From CAYOUV01 sp963790075 (lineage in GTDB: Bacteria > Chloroflexota > Anaerolineae > Anaerolineales > Villigracilaceae): a DNA stretch of 64,000 bases. Both the position numbers and the translations under genes were made by a program. Under the pieces are notes generated by a model. That model had not been told where the DNA came from and made no database searches. It worked only from the letters and a program-made list of their open reading frames with translations. Below, piece by piece: positions 17,834 to 25,529 of this stretch (position 1 is its first letter; the number at the start of each line of letters is the position of its first letter). The DNA is taken from contig CAWBNG010000004.1 in assembly GCA_963790075.1 (NCBI GenBank), forward strand, positions 1,357,268 to 1,421,267, in the 5' to 3' direction.

Positions 17834-18454
17834 TCATGGTGTAAATTTACTGCAATTTTGCGAATGGTCGCACTGGGCATACTCAAACGAAAGTATCTTA
17901 CCCATGCAGTACTTTCCTGTCCATGCGTCGCACAATAATTTTCCAATCGCCGGATTTAGATAAGGAATGTCTGTCTGTGGCTCGATAAATACAATTCCTT
18001 TATCGGTTGTTTCAAAACCCGTAAAGGCGTGTCCCACATCGTCACCGACAAATTTCACCAAGACAACCCACGCTTTGATGCGCTGTTTTCTGGCGTTCTC
18101 AACCAAATCTATTGCAAAATCCAGACAGACATAATTATTGGAATTGTACTCGTTCCAATTGGTATGATCGGTGTCCAAAAAACTTACCAATTGCATCCAG
18201 GTGACGGGGATATATAAGATTGAAGAGTGTGTCGGGGTGGAAAAAGTTGCTTTTGTGGCATAAGGCGTGAAGGTCAAGGATGTTGGAAGATGGGTTGATG
18301 TGGAATCGGCTATTGGCTTCCCAACACCTCGTCCGCTGGTTCCGATATACGAGGCGAATATAAAGAACCCAACAACTATCAGTATAGCAAATATGGGAAA
18401 AACAATAATATTAACACTATAGTCTGAGTTGGGGCGGTGGTTTTTTTTATGCAT
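17834..18454 (-). CDS. Membrane-anchored protein with transglutaminase-like Cys-His domain
   Basis: 206 residues. A basic N-terminus (MHKKNHRPNS) and one membrane helix (about 14-36) anchor the protein, and a Thr/Ser/Pro-rich linker leads to a globular outer domain. There, YVCLDFAIDLVENARKQ (Cys about 108), then VGHAFTGFETTDKG (His about 138) and IEPQTD (Asp) give the Cys, His, Asp order of transglutaminase-like/papain-fold proteins. Similar proteins in Methanosarcina and Chloroflexota are uncharacterised. The gene is AT-rich compared with the backbone and sits just inside the island boundary, so it was probably acquired with it. Confidence 0.6.
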   Translation of the reverse strand: MHKKNHRPNSDYSVNIIVFPIFAILIVVGFFIFASYIGTSGRGVGKPIADSTSTHLPTSLTFTPYATKATFSTPTHSSILYIPVTWMQLVSFLDTDHTNWNEYNSNNYVCLDFAIDLVENARKQRIKAWVVLVKFVGDDVGHAFTGFETTDKGIVFIEPQTDIPYLNPAIGKLLCDAWTGKYCMGKILSFEYAQCDHSQNCSKFTP

Positions 18455-18919
18455 CTGACATGCTCTTATTCGACCACGCTAGAGATTTTTGTCTCAATAT
18501 TTAAAACTTTGCATCAAAAAACAAATATCTGATGACCTGCCCCCAGTTTCTTAATCACATACAAAGATAGTCCAACTGGTTGGATCTGAGCGGATTGCAC
18601 TTAGAACATAGCTGGAACTGGAGATCGATAACCCGAGGCATTTGTGTGGTCTGATGGTATTGTACTGCTTTCTCCACATCCGGATCAATTTCTAATCTGC
18701 TCCACCAGGTACACCAGTAGCTGGGTCGAGTTGAGAAACTCGTTGCCAAACGGTTCTTCCTGTATGCTGGGCTAACCTTGCCGCTGCGAAGATCTTCGTC
18801 TTCTCTTCTTCTGGCGGCTCACCGGAGACGGCTGCTTTGGCCAGGACACCTAGATCAGGGCGGTTGAAACGGTTCGCCACTCAAAGCTGTGTTCGGCCGC
18901 ACGCCTGCCTTCTCCATCT
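18455..18919. other. Intergenic stretch without a recognisable gene
   Basis: About 465 bp. Two short minus-strand frames (within 18555-18880) have no recognisable domain, overlap each other and lack good ribosome-binding sites. The GC-rich right part may be decayed coding sequence belonging to the ATPase relic that follows. Confidence 0.5.
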
Positions 18920-18924
18920 GGCTC

Positions 18925-19270
18925 GAAGGCTGTGAAGGTGTGGGCCGTTTCGATGTATTTGAAGTTGTCCTTGGCTGGACATCTGACGATTATTCTGATG
19001 CGCACGCCCGGCGCGGATTTTATGGGTGGCCGCGCTCGGCACGCAAATGCTGGCGAGGTTGATCGCGGTTTATGGGCTGTTTATGACGCCCATCGGCTGG
19101 GGGGTTGGGCGCTGTTCGTTTGGAGCTATGCGCTAGTGTGGTTCCTTGCGAATGATCGTGTGAAACTGCTCGCGTATCGGATCTCTGACCCTACTAAAAC
19201 CCCATTGCTGGCCAAGAAGCCGGCTCAAGCTTACAGCATAGATCGCCATATAAACCTACGAACTCTATGA
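18925..19270 (+). pseudogene. Relic of a plasma-membrane proton P-type ATPase, C-terminal part
   Basis: Only the last membrane region is recognisable. One frame gives MYLKLSLAGHLTIILMRT, a second frame over about 19021-19103 gives VAALGTQMLARLIAVYGLF, and the first frame returns with WALFVWSYALVWFLANDRVKLLAYRI. Together they match the C-terminal helices of fungal/archaeal-type H+-ATPases (P3A), which normally exceed 800 residues. The catalytic DKTGT and nucleotide domains are gone. At least two frameshifts plus the truncation show it is dead. The stretch 19271-19480 has a short tail frame ending VSEY that I cannot identify. Confidence 0.72.
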
Positions 19271-19513
19271 GGCGCGAGATCGCAGTGCGCGTCCACTATG
19301 GGCGGGCCTGATCGGAAGCCAATGGTTTCTGATGGTTGCAGCGAGCCTGTCGCCCGATCCTCCCCTCCCCCAACTGGCGGAGACAAACACTCCCCGGCAG
19401 TGGGATGCGGTCGAGGGGTGTTCGATGTATGATGGATTCATGGCTGGTATTCTGGCCTATACCAACCGGGTGTCGGAATATTGAAATCCGGATTATTTGG
19501 TTGGAGGTATAAA

Positions 19514-20152
19514 ATGGAAATTCCTTTAAACGCTCAAGTTGAGTGTACGGACGGCGTCTGTGGGCGCTCAGAGTATGTGCTGATAAACCCGGTGATCGAC
19601 CAGGTTACCCATTTGGTAGTAAAAGAGGATTCATCTCCCAACACAGAGTACATTGTAAAGATTGATTTTGTGGCCGAAACCATAGCCGATACGATTCGAC
19701 TACGCTGCAGCAAGGCAGAGCTGGAGAAGATGGATCCGTTTATCAAAACGACGTTTATCGAAGAGAAGGTGCCTGTTGGAGATTTAGGATATCATGGCGC
19801 AATGTATGGATGGGAATCACACTACTACATGCCCTATGTTACTCCTGAAATAACAGTGAAAGTGTCTAAGGAGCATCTGCAGATCCCACCGGGGGAGCTG
19901 GGGGTACGCCGTGGTACCCGCGTAGAAGCGACGGATGGCTATGTTGGCAAAGTCGATGAATTTGTCGTCAACCCGGAGAACAGCCACATTACGCATTTGG
20001 TGATGCGAGAAGGACATCTGTGGGGAAAGAAAGATGTGATCATTCCCCTCTCGGCGATGGGGGATACCCGCGAAGGTACTGTGTTCCTGAAGCTCGATAA
20101 ACACCAGATCGAGTCATTGCCGACTTTCCCGGTGTCCCGGCGCTGGTCCTGA
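19514..20152 (+). CDS. Double PRC-barrel domain protein
   Basis: 212 residues from ATG 19514, preceded by TTGGAGGTATAAA. Two PRC-barrel units are visible: the first about 1-75 (LNAQVECTDGVCGRSEYVLINPVIDQVTHLVV) and the second about 130-205 (GTRVEATDGYVGKVDEFVVNPENSHITHLVMREGH). A linker rich in Tyr joins them. PRC-barrels are small beta domains that bind RNA, proteins or photosynthetic centres; stand-alone double forms are common in stress-related loci. It opens the + strand stress-gene run of the island. Confidence 0.85.
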   Translation: MEIPLNAQVECTDGVCGRSEYVLINPVIDQVTHLVVKEDSSPNTEYIVKIDFVAETIADTIRLRCSKAELEKMDPFIKTTFIEEKVPVGDLGYHGAMYGWESHYYMPYVTPEITVKVSKEHLQIPPGELGVRRGTRVEATDGYVGKVDEFVVNPENSHITHLVMREGHLWGKKDVIIPLSAMGDTREGTVFLKLDKHQIESLPTFPVSRRWS

Positions 20153-20210
20153 TCATCGGGGCTGATGGATAATCCGCCTTCCTTTATTCGATTAATAAAA
20201 GGAGAAGATC

Positions 20211-20975
20211 GTGAAACCAGAAATTACGGATATTTCCTACAGTACAGCGCTCACTTTCGAACTGGTCACCCAATACGATTTGCTGACTCTGGGAGCGCCC
20301 ATTTTTCCCTCATTACGGAAGGAATCAATCTATCTGACCGACAGGAATGCCAGAAGCGTGTTGCTGTTCCTTCAATATAGATTGAGCGAGCGCATTGTGG
20401 GTACTGCCTCGTCATTGAAAGACAATTGGGGAGTTCCCTATTACCGTTTCCTGATCCATCCAAAAAACAGGAACAAACGACACGAATTACTACTAAACCT
20501 GGAAGCTATGAATAATCTGGTGTACTACACCGCACCAGAGTTCCACACCAAGGCCGAATTATACGAATCCCTGATGCAAAGGACTTTGTTGACCAATTCC
20601 ACATTCTGGTCACCGAAGGCAATCGGCTCCCTCTCGCAGGCAGAAAGAAACACGGTTTCATATAAACGCGGCACGCATTATGGCATATTGGAACCAGAAA
20701 AGATAAAAATCGAGGGCGTAACAAACGGCAATATGCTTCTGAGTGAGATTAAGTCCAGGTTCGAGCCAAATCAGCCGAAAGTATACGATAATGAAAAGTT
20801 AATCCATTTAGGTGACCAAATGCTGGAGAATTATCTTAAAGTCTTTCACACGTCAAAAGTGAAAAGATTAATTAACGACATTTGGAAAAGCAGAGATCGG
20901 ATCGACCCGCGAGACTATTTAAGTCTTATATCCATATTGTTGTACGATTGTTACGTATATTTTGTCATGCGGTAA
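20211..20975 (+). CDS. Unrecognised cytoplasmic protein
   Basis: 254 residues, ATG preceded by AAAGGAGAAGATC. No signal peptide or membrane segment. It is charged and mixed alpha/beta, with a Tyr-rich block (NWGVPYYRFLIHPKNRNKRHELL) in the first half and a helical C-terminus ending in VYFVMR. I recognise no domain. AT content rises in its second half. It lies between the PRC-barrel and baeRF genes on the same strand; a role in the same stress response is possible from context only. Confidence 0.65.
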   Translation: MKPEITDISYSTALTFELVTQYDLLTLGAPIFPSLRKESIYLTDRNARSVLLFLQYRLSERIVGTASSLKDNWGVPYYRFLIHPKNRNKRHELLLNLEAMNNLVYYTAPEFHTKAELYESLMQRTLLTNSTFWSPKAIGSLSQAERNTVSYKRGTHYGILEPEKIKIEGVTNGNMLLSEIKSRFEPNQPKVYDNEKLIHLGDQMLENYLKVFHTSKVKRLINDIWKSRDRIDPRDYLSLISILLYDCYVYFVMR

Positions 20976-21199
20976 CAACCCAGCAATTCTCAGTATGAAT
21001 ATGAGTGTGGAAGTCCTATTTTCCAAAATGGGCAAAAAATTAACTGTCGTGGGAAAAACCAAGCGCATTTTAGCCGTTTTGCACCTGTGAGTGGAAATAT
21101 CCGTAAATATCGATTCCCATAATGAGAATTGCAGGTAACAACCACTTGATTATGGCAATGAAATCAATGAAGTGTGGATAAAAGATGAAGGAGTAACCA

Positions 21200-22342
21200 A
21201 TGAAAAGCCTGACCTTGGAACAAATCAAGAATCTGGCACAACAAACTGCAAGTCCAAGTATATCGATTTTTCTGCCGACACACCGTGCCGGCCAGGATAT
21301 GCGGCAGGATCCCATACACCTCAAAAATCTTCTTCGAGATGCTGAGAAGCAACTTCTTGACAGCGGGATGGGGTCTCGCGAAGTAAGTGAGCTACTCCAA
21401 CCTGCGCAGTCATTATTGGATGATTCCGGTTTTTGGAATCATCAGTACGGTGGTTTGGCGATATTTATGGCCTCGGAAGATTTCCATTACTATCATCTTC
21501 CATTTTGCGTTGAGGAACTGCTCATCATCGCTCAATCCTATTACATAAAACCTGTTTTACCGCTTTTTACAAATAATGGGCATTATTACATCTTGGCCAT
21601 CAGCCAGAACGAGGTCCGATTGTTTGAAGGAACACGTTACGGTGTGGGTCAAATTGACCTGCCGGATGAGACACCTGTGAGTCTGGAAGCAGCACTCAGG
21701 CTTGATGATCCGCAAAAGACCTTGCAAATGCACCCAGGCGGGGGAGGTGGAACGTTCCACGGGCAGGGTCCGGGCGAGGAGGAACAGAAGGTCTTGATTG
21801 AGCAGTATCTCAACCTGGTGGATACTGGTCTCAAGGAATTCTTCCGTGAGCAGCGGGCTCCGCTCGTCCTGGCTGGTGTTGATTATCTGCTGCCAATCTA
21901 TCGTAAGGTCAGCGAATATGCGAATATCATGGAAGCAGGGATCACCGGAAGCCCTGAGCATTTACGTCCTGAAGAATTACAGGAACAGGCCTGGCACATT
22001 GTAGAAACCTATTTCCATCAAGAGACGAAAAAGACTGTGGAGCAATATCAACAGCTTGCCAATACAGACAAAGCAACAGATAACGTTGAGGAAATTGTCG
22101 CCGCCGCGTTCAATGGGCGCGTGGACAAACTCATCTTATCTGTCGAGGATCAAATTTGGGGCGCGTTCAATCCCAAAGATGGAAAAGTGATTCGCAGTTC
22201 AAATGGACAGAGTAAAAAATACAACCTCGCGCTATTGGATTTTACGGCGATGAATGCTCTTCAAAATGGCGGAACAGTCTGTGCCCTATCCCAGGCTGAA
22301 ATGCCTACGGACTCGCCCATCGCGGCTGTTTTCCGCTATTAG
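21200..22342 (+). CDS. baeRF-type (bacterial archaeo-eukaryotic release factor-like) protein
   Basis: 380 residues, ATG preceded by GAAGGAGTAACC. The N-terminus LEQIKNLAQQTASPSISIFLPTHRAGQDMRQDPIHLKNLLRDAE is the hallmark start of baeRF family 3-like proteins, which share the eRF1 domain 2/3 and Pelota-like fold. A glycine-rich loop (HPGGGGGTFHGQGPGEE, about 176-192) lies where eRF1 has its GGQ loop. The C-terminal third resembles the L7Ae-like domain (VEEIVAAAFNGRVDKLILS). These proteins are thought to act on ribosomes under stress. A neighbouring HPF-like gene fits this. Confidence 0.82.
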   Translation: MKSLTLEQIKNLAQQTASPSISIFLPTHRAGQDMRQDPIHLKNLLRDAEKQLLDSGMGSREVSELLQPAQSLLDDSGFWNHQYGGLAIFMASEDFHYYHLPFCVEELLIIAQSYYIKPVLPLFTNNGHYYILAISQNEVRLFEGTRYGVGQIDLPDETPVSLEAALRLDDPQKTLQMHPGGGGGTFHGQGPGEEEQKVLIEQYLNLVDTGLKEFFREQRAPLVLAGVDYLLPIYRKVSEYANIMEAGITGSPEHLRPEELQEQAWHIVETYFHQETKKTVEQYQQLANTDKATDNVEEIVAAAFNGRVDKLILSVEDQIWGAFNPKDGKVIRSSNGQSKKYNLALLDFTAMNALQNGGTVCALSQAEMPTDSPIAAVFRY

Positions 22343-22388
22343 ATTTTGTAATCTGATTAAAACAAGAAAAACAAAAGGAGAAAACAAT

Positions 22389-22718
22389 ATGGGCAAAGCA
22401 AATTTCCCGGTTGAGTTTAATAACGAAATTGATGATGTGAAAAAAAGTGAGAATGAATATTACACCCTGGCCGTAGACCGACTTGGTAAATTGGCAGAAG
22501 GTCACAACGACATTTCAGGCGCGGTTGTTAACTTGAAGCAACCTGCCAAGGAACATCAGACAGCGTATATAAACGAAGTGACGATTGTCGTCTACATGGG
22601 ATCGGATCAAATAGCAGCTACCGAAAAAGGTGAGCAGTTTCAAGCCACCCTGGATGGCGCTTTGGATGCTGTTGAACGACAGGTTCGTGAACGTCGTAAA
22701 CAACAGCGGAACTACTAA
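22389..22718 (+). CDS. HPF/RaiA-like ribosome-associated stress protein
   Basis: 109 residues from ATG 22389 (AAAAGGAGAAAACAAT upstream). The core about 5-100 follows the beta-alpha-beta-beta-beta-alpha layout of the S30AE/HPF domain: the first helix ends in VDRLGKLAEGHNDISGAVVNLKQ, a strand HQTAYINEVTIVVYMG, and the last helix TLDGALDAVERQVRERRKQ typical of RaiA. HPF proteins bind the small ribosomal subunit and hold ribosomes inactive. No C-terminal dimerisation domain is present (short form). It is 46 bp after the baeRF gene. Confidence 0.78.
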   Translation: MGKANFPVEFNNEIDDVKKSENEYYTLAVDRLGKLAEGHNDISGAVVNLKQPAKEHQTAYINEVTIVVYMGSDQIAATEKGEQFQATLDGALDAVERQVRERRKQQRNY

Positions 22719-22781
22719 ACCACCCTTATCGATCACTTTAACGATAAAGCCAGTTAGGAAGTTTGCAGAAGGAGCACAGCC

Positions 22782-23258
22782 ATGAAAGAACACCAGCCGT
22801 GGCAGTTTACCTGTAAAACATGCGGTGGTAATAAATTGACAGTTACGCGGGTTTGGGAAATCCTGGCCGGGCCCGATAGTGAAAGCTGGCAGGAATGGGG
22901 TTCACTTGAGGCTGATCATCATTGGCGTTTTAAATTTAAAGAAAAAGTGGAGGAAAAGCCGGACGATGGAGTTGAACGAGGAGACTTCGGTGAGTTTGTA
23001 AAAGACAACTCTTCTTCCAAACCGGAAGAGTATGAAATTTTCGAGCCGGAGGATAACCCGGGCAACGACAAGTTTTACGTAAATTGCACAAGCTGTGATC
23101 GCGAGATCGAATTCGGCTGGGAACACTCCAACCGTGGTGGGGGTATTTTCCCTGTTGAATGTTCTGACTTCGTCCCCGGAAAATTTTGGCCGGAGCCCAG
23201 ATATTTGGATTCCTGGCAAAAGAAGGGTTGGCTCCGAGCGGGAGATGAGCATGTCTGA
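22782..23258 (+). CDS. Zinc-ribbon-like protein of unknown function
   Basis: 158 residues; ATG preceded by AGAAGGAGCACAGCC. Two CxxC pairs, CKTC (about 10-13) and CTSC (about 105-108), could bind one zinc ion. An acidic, low-complexity middle (KVEEKPDDGVERGDFG) separates them, and the C-terminus is rich in Trp and Gly. I know no named family. It overlaps the next gene by 8 bp within the HPF-CbpA run, so it is probably part of the same operon. Confidence 0.65.
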   Translation: MKEHQPWQFTCKTCGGNKLTVTRVWEILAGPDSESWQEWGSLEADHHWRFKFKEKVEEKPDDGVERGDFGEFVKDNSSSKPEEYEIFEPEDNPGNDKFYVNCTSCDREIEFGWEHSNRGGGIFPVECSDFVPGKFWPEPRYLDSWQKKGWLRAGDEHV

Positions 23259-23508
23259 AAATAAAAATGCTGTCGAGATACATGGCTGCCTCGTCTGCGC
23301 CAGAATATTCAAGATCCTTGCTGTGTATGCCCCGGACGGCAAGCTGGTCGATTGTACCGTGACCAGCCCTGGAGGTCACTGTTTGTCGGATGGAGGACAA
23401 CCGCTTGTCGCCTGCGATACCCACACAGTAGAGGATATTGAGGCCGCCTATAAAAGATGGCAGTCCAGGAATGACAAAGAGTTGGACGATGAACAAGATA
23501 TCAAATAA
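23251..23508 (+). CDS. Small Cys-rich protein of unknown function
   Basis: 85 residues from ATG 23251; GGGAG lies 6 bp upstream, which favours it over ATG 23245. Cysteines occur as CLVC near residue 12, then at DCTV, HCLS and ACDTH, suggesting a metal or redox site. The C-terminus is a charged helix (DIEAAYKRWQSRNDKELDDE). No family recognised. It overlaps the gene before and lies 11 bp before cbpA, so it belongs to the same transcript. Confidence 0.6.
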   Translation: MSENKNAVEIHGCLVCARIFKILAVYAPDGKLVDCTVTSPGGHCLSDGGQPLVACDTHTVEDIEAAYKRWQSRNDKELDDEQDIK

Positions 23509-23519
23509 TTAGGTGTCAA

Positions 23520-24503
23520 ATGGACTTCAAAGATTATTATGAGATATTGGGCGTAGCACCAAACGCCGAAAAGAAGGTCATCCAGCAGACCTTTCGCCAG
23601 TTGGCCCGCAAGTTTCACCCGGATGTAAACCCAGGCAATAAAGAAGCAGAAGAAAAATTCAAGACGATCAATGAGGCTTACCAGGTTCTTTCGGATGCGA
23701 AACAGCGTAAGAAGTATGATGAGTTGCGGGCTCAATACCAGCAATGGCAGCAGACGGGCGGCCGCCAACAGGATTTCAACTGGCAAGACTGGTCAGCTCA
23801 ACCGGGCAAAGGCGCGCGCGTCCAATACGCCAGTCCCGAAGACCTGGAAGACCTCTTCGGAAGCGCTTCGCCGTATTCCGACTTCTTCACCAATATCTTT
23901 GGTCAGGCGTACAGGAGCGGCAGAGACAGTGGCCGAGCCGCATCGCCCGGACCACGTCGCGGACGGGATGTCGAATACGAAGTCGATCTAAGCCTGGAAG
24001 AGGCTTTTCATGGCGCAGAGCGCCTGTTGGACATAGATGGACATCGCATCAAAGCCGGAATTCCACCTGGTGTGCGCACCGGATCACGAGTTCGACTGGC
24101 AGGTCAGGCGGAACCGGGCCAAAACGGCGGCCCGGCTGGAGATCTGTATTTGATCGTGCAGATCAACCCCAATGAAACCTTCGAGCGCGAAGGGGATAAC
24201 TTACACATGGATGTACCGGTCGATATCTTCACTGCCGTTGCCGGTGGTGAAGTGCGCATCCCCAGCCTGGAACGGCCGCTGACTCTGAAAATCCCGCCCC
24301 GCACCAACGCAAACCGCACATTCCGCATACGCGGTAAGGGCATGCCCCACCTGCATGACACCAAAAAACGCGGCGACCTGTTTGCCCGGGTCAGGCTGGT
24401 GCTGCCCGACCCGTTGGCCGATGAGGAAGTCAGCAGCATACGCGCGTTGGCCACTTCCCGATCGAATCGTTCGAAAACACATCCTGATGAGGCAAAGATA
24501 TGA
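23520..24503 (+). CDS. cbpA: CbpA-type J-domain co-chaperone
   Basis: 327 residues. The J domain (about 3-68) has DYYEILGVAPNAEKKVIQ, the HPD motif in RKFHPDVNPGNKEAEEKF, and ends KKYDELRAQYQQ. A Gln/Gly/Phe-rich linker (about 75-145) and two DnaJ C-terminal substrate-binding domains follow (EYEVDLSLEEAFHGAERLLD, then VPVDIFTAVAGGEVRIPS). No zinc-finger repeats, which separates CbpA from DnaJ. It stimulates DnaK and delivers clients. Its partner overlaps its stop and a clpB remnant follows, giving a heat-shock unit. Confidence 0.9.
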   Translation: MDFKDYYEILGVAPNAEKKVIQQTFRQLARKFHPDVNPGNKEAEEKFKTINEAYQVLSDAKQRKKYDELRAQYQQWQQTGGRQQDFNWQDWSAQPGKGARVQYASPEDLEDLFGSASPYSDFFTNIFGQAYRSGRDSGRAASPGPRRGRDVEYEVDLSLEEAFHGAERLLDIDGHRIKAGIPPGVRTGSRVRLAGQAEPGQNGGPAGDLYLIVQINPNETFEREGDNLHMDVPVDIFTAVAGGEVRIPSLERPLTLKIPPRTNANRTFRIRGKGMPHLHDTKKRGDLFARVRLVLPDPLADEEVSSIRALATSRSNRSKTHPDEAKI

Positions 24504-24778
24504 ACCCCGAAAATCACTCCCAAGAAAGATATTGGTATGGTCCATACGAAGGTTATGAGTCACGCTGCCAGCGCCGCTTACAGGAAGATCTGGGAGTCGA
24601 CGAGGCTGCCGCTGAGACGATCCTGCGCCTGCGTACCCAGGTGCTTGAATTGCAAGCTCGCAATCGCCTGCTGGAAGCCGAACTGAGCGCCCAGGTTGCC
24701 AGCCAGCAATTGCGTCTGGCTCGTTACCGCGAGGTCTATTACGAGGCTACCTGGATCGAACTGGAAATTCAGGAATGA
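24500..24778 (+). CDS. CbpM/MerR-like small coiled-coil modulator
   Basis: 92 residues; ATG overlaps the cbpA stop (ATGA). After a Tyr-rich N-terminus comes RRLQEDLGVDEAAAETILRLRTQVLELQARNRLLEAELSAQ, a helical, coiled-coil stretch that resembles the MerR-fold CbpM partners of CbpA. The placement directly after cbpA supports a modulator role. The similarity is weak, and the DNA-binding helix of MerR proteins is short or absent. Confidence 0.6.
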   Translation: MNPENHSQERYWYGPYEGYESRCQRRLQEDLGVDEAAAETILRLRTQVLELQARNRLLEAELSAQVASQQLRLARYREVYYEATWIELEIQE

Positions 24779-25367
24779 TCTTGCGGAGGGTTCAATCAAC
24801 ATCGAAAAATACACCCAATAATTACAGGAAGCCTTACTTGCTGCTCAGTGACTGGCACAGGCTTATCAGCATTAGCTTGTCGAACCCCATCCATTTGCTG
24901 CTTGCGCTCGTTCTACAAGAGGATGGGAACGTCCGAGCCATCATCACTAAAGTATCCGGCGGGACACAGGCCATTCAACAAGAACTGAGCAACGAACTCG
25001 ATAAGAGACCCAAGATCCAGGGTGCCAGTCTGGTAATCGGCCTATCGCCTCAGACGGCGGAAGTCCTGGCTGGAGCCGAACGCTATGCCAAGGCATGCAG
25101 GATGATTGTGTTTCCACCGAGCCTATCTTACTGGGTCTGGCAGATAGCACAAAAAGCAAACGCCTAGTTCAGTTCGGTCTGACCAAGGATGCTATTCTGT
25201 CTGCCTCGCAACAGGTGCGCGGTTCCCAGCGCGTCACCTCGCAAAACCCCAAAGGCACCTTCCAGTCGCTGGAAAAATACGGCCGAGACCTGACCGCCAT
25301 GGCCCGTCAGGGCAAATTCGATCCGGTCATCGGGCGCGATGAGGAAGCGATTTCCCCACAGAGTTAA
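24775..25367 (+). pseudogene. Truncated and frameshifted clpB, N-terminal part only
   Basis: Two overlapping frames give pieces of the ClpB N-terminal domain: the first has NPIHLLLALVLQEDGNVRAIITKVSGG and LSNELDKRPKIQGASL; the second (25095-25367) has VSTEPILLGLADS, SQQVRGSQRVTSQNP and LEKYGRDLTAMARQGKFDPVIGRDEE. ClpB would continue with Walker A of the first AAA+ domain, but the frame ends 5 residues later, exactly where the right-hand direct repeat begins. About 180 of ~860 residues remain. The truncation probably marks an insertion or deletion boundary. Confidence 0.85.
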
Positions 25368-25470
25368 TGGGATTAGATTTTTATAGGGTCCTGTGGTTTC
25401 TGTCAAGACGTCTTGTTTTCATGGTATCCATTCAAATGCCAAAACGGTCAAGTTTCAACTTGCAGCAAGC
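25368..25470. repeat. Direct repeat, right copy, of the stress island
   Basis: Pairs with 17692-17790 (same orientation). It begins right at the point where clpB is cut off. The two copies enclose about 7.6 kb of stress genes. Confidence 0.65.
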
Positions 25471-25529
25471 TTTATGTTTATGTAATCTACTGTCATTTTC
25501 CCAAGATCTCCGCTAAGTAGAAATCAGGT

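Noticed and set aside
18555..18880. Two short minus-strand frames as genes
   Set aside because: They overlap, have no ribosome-binding site or domain, and lie in what appears to be decayed DNA.
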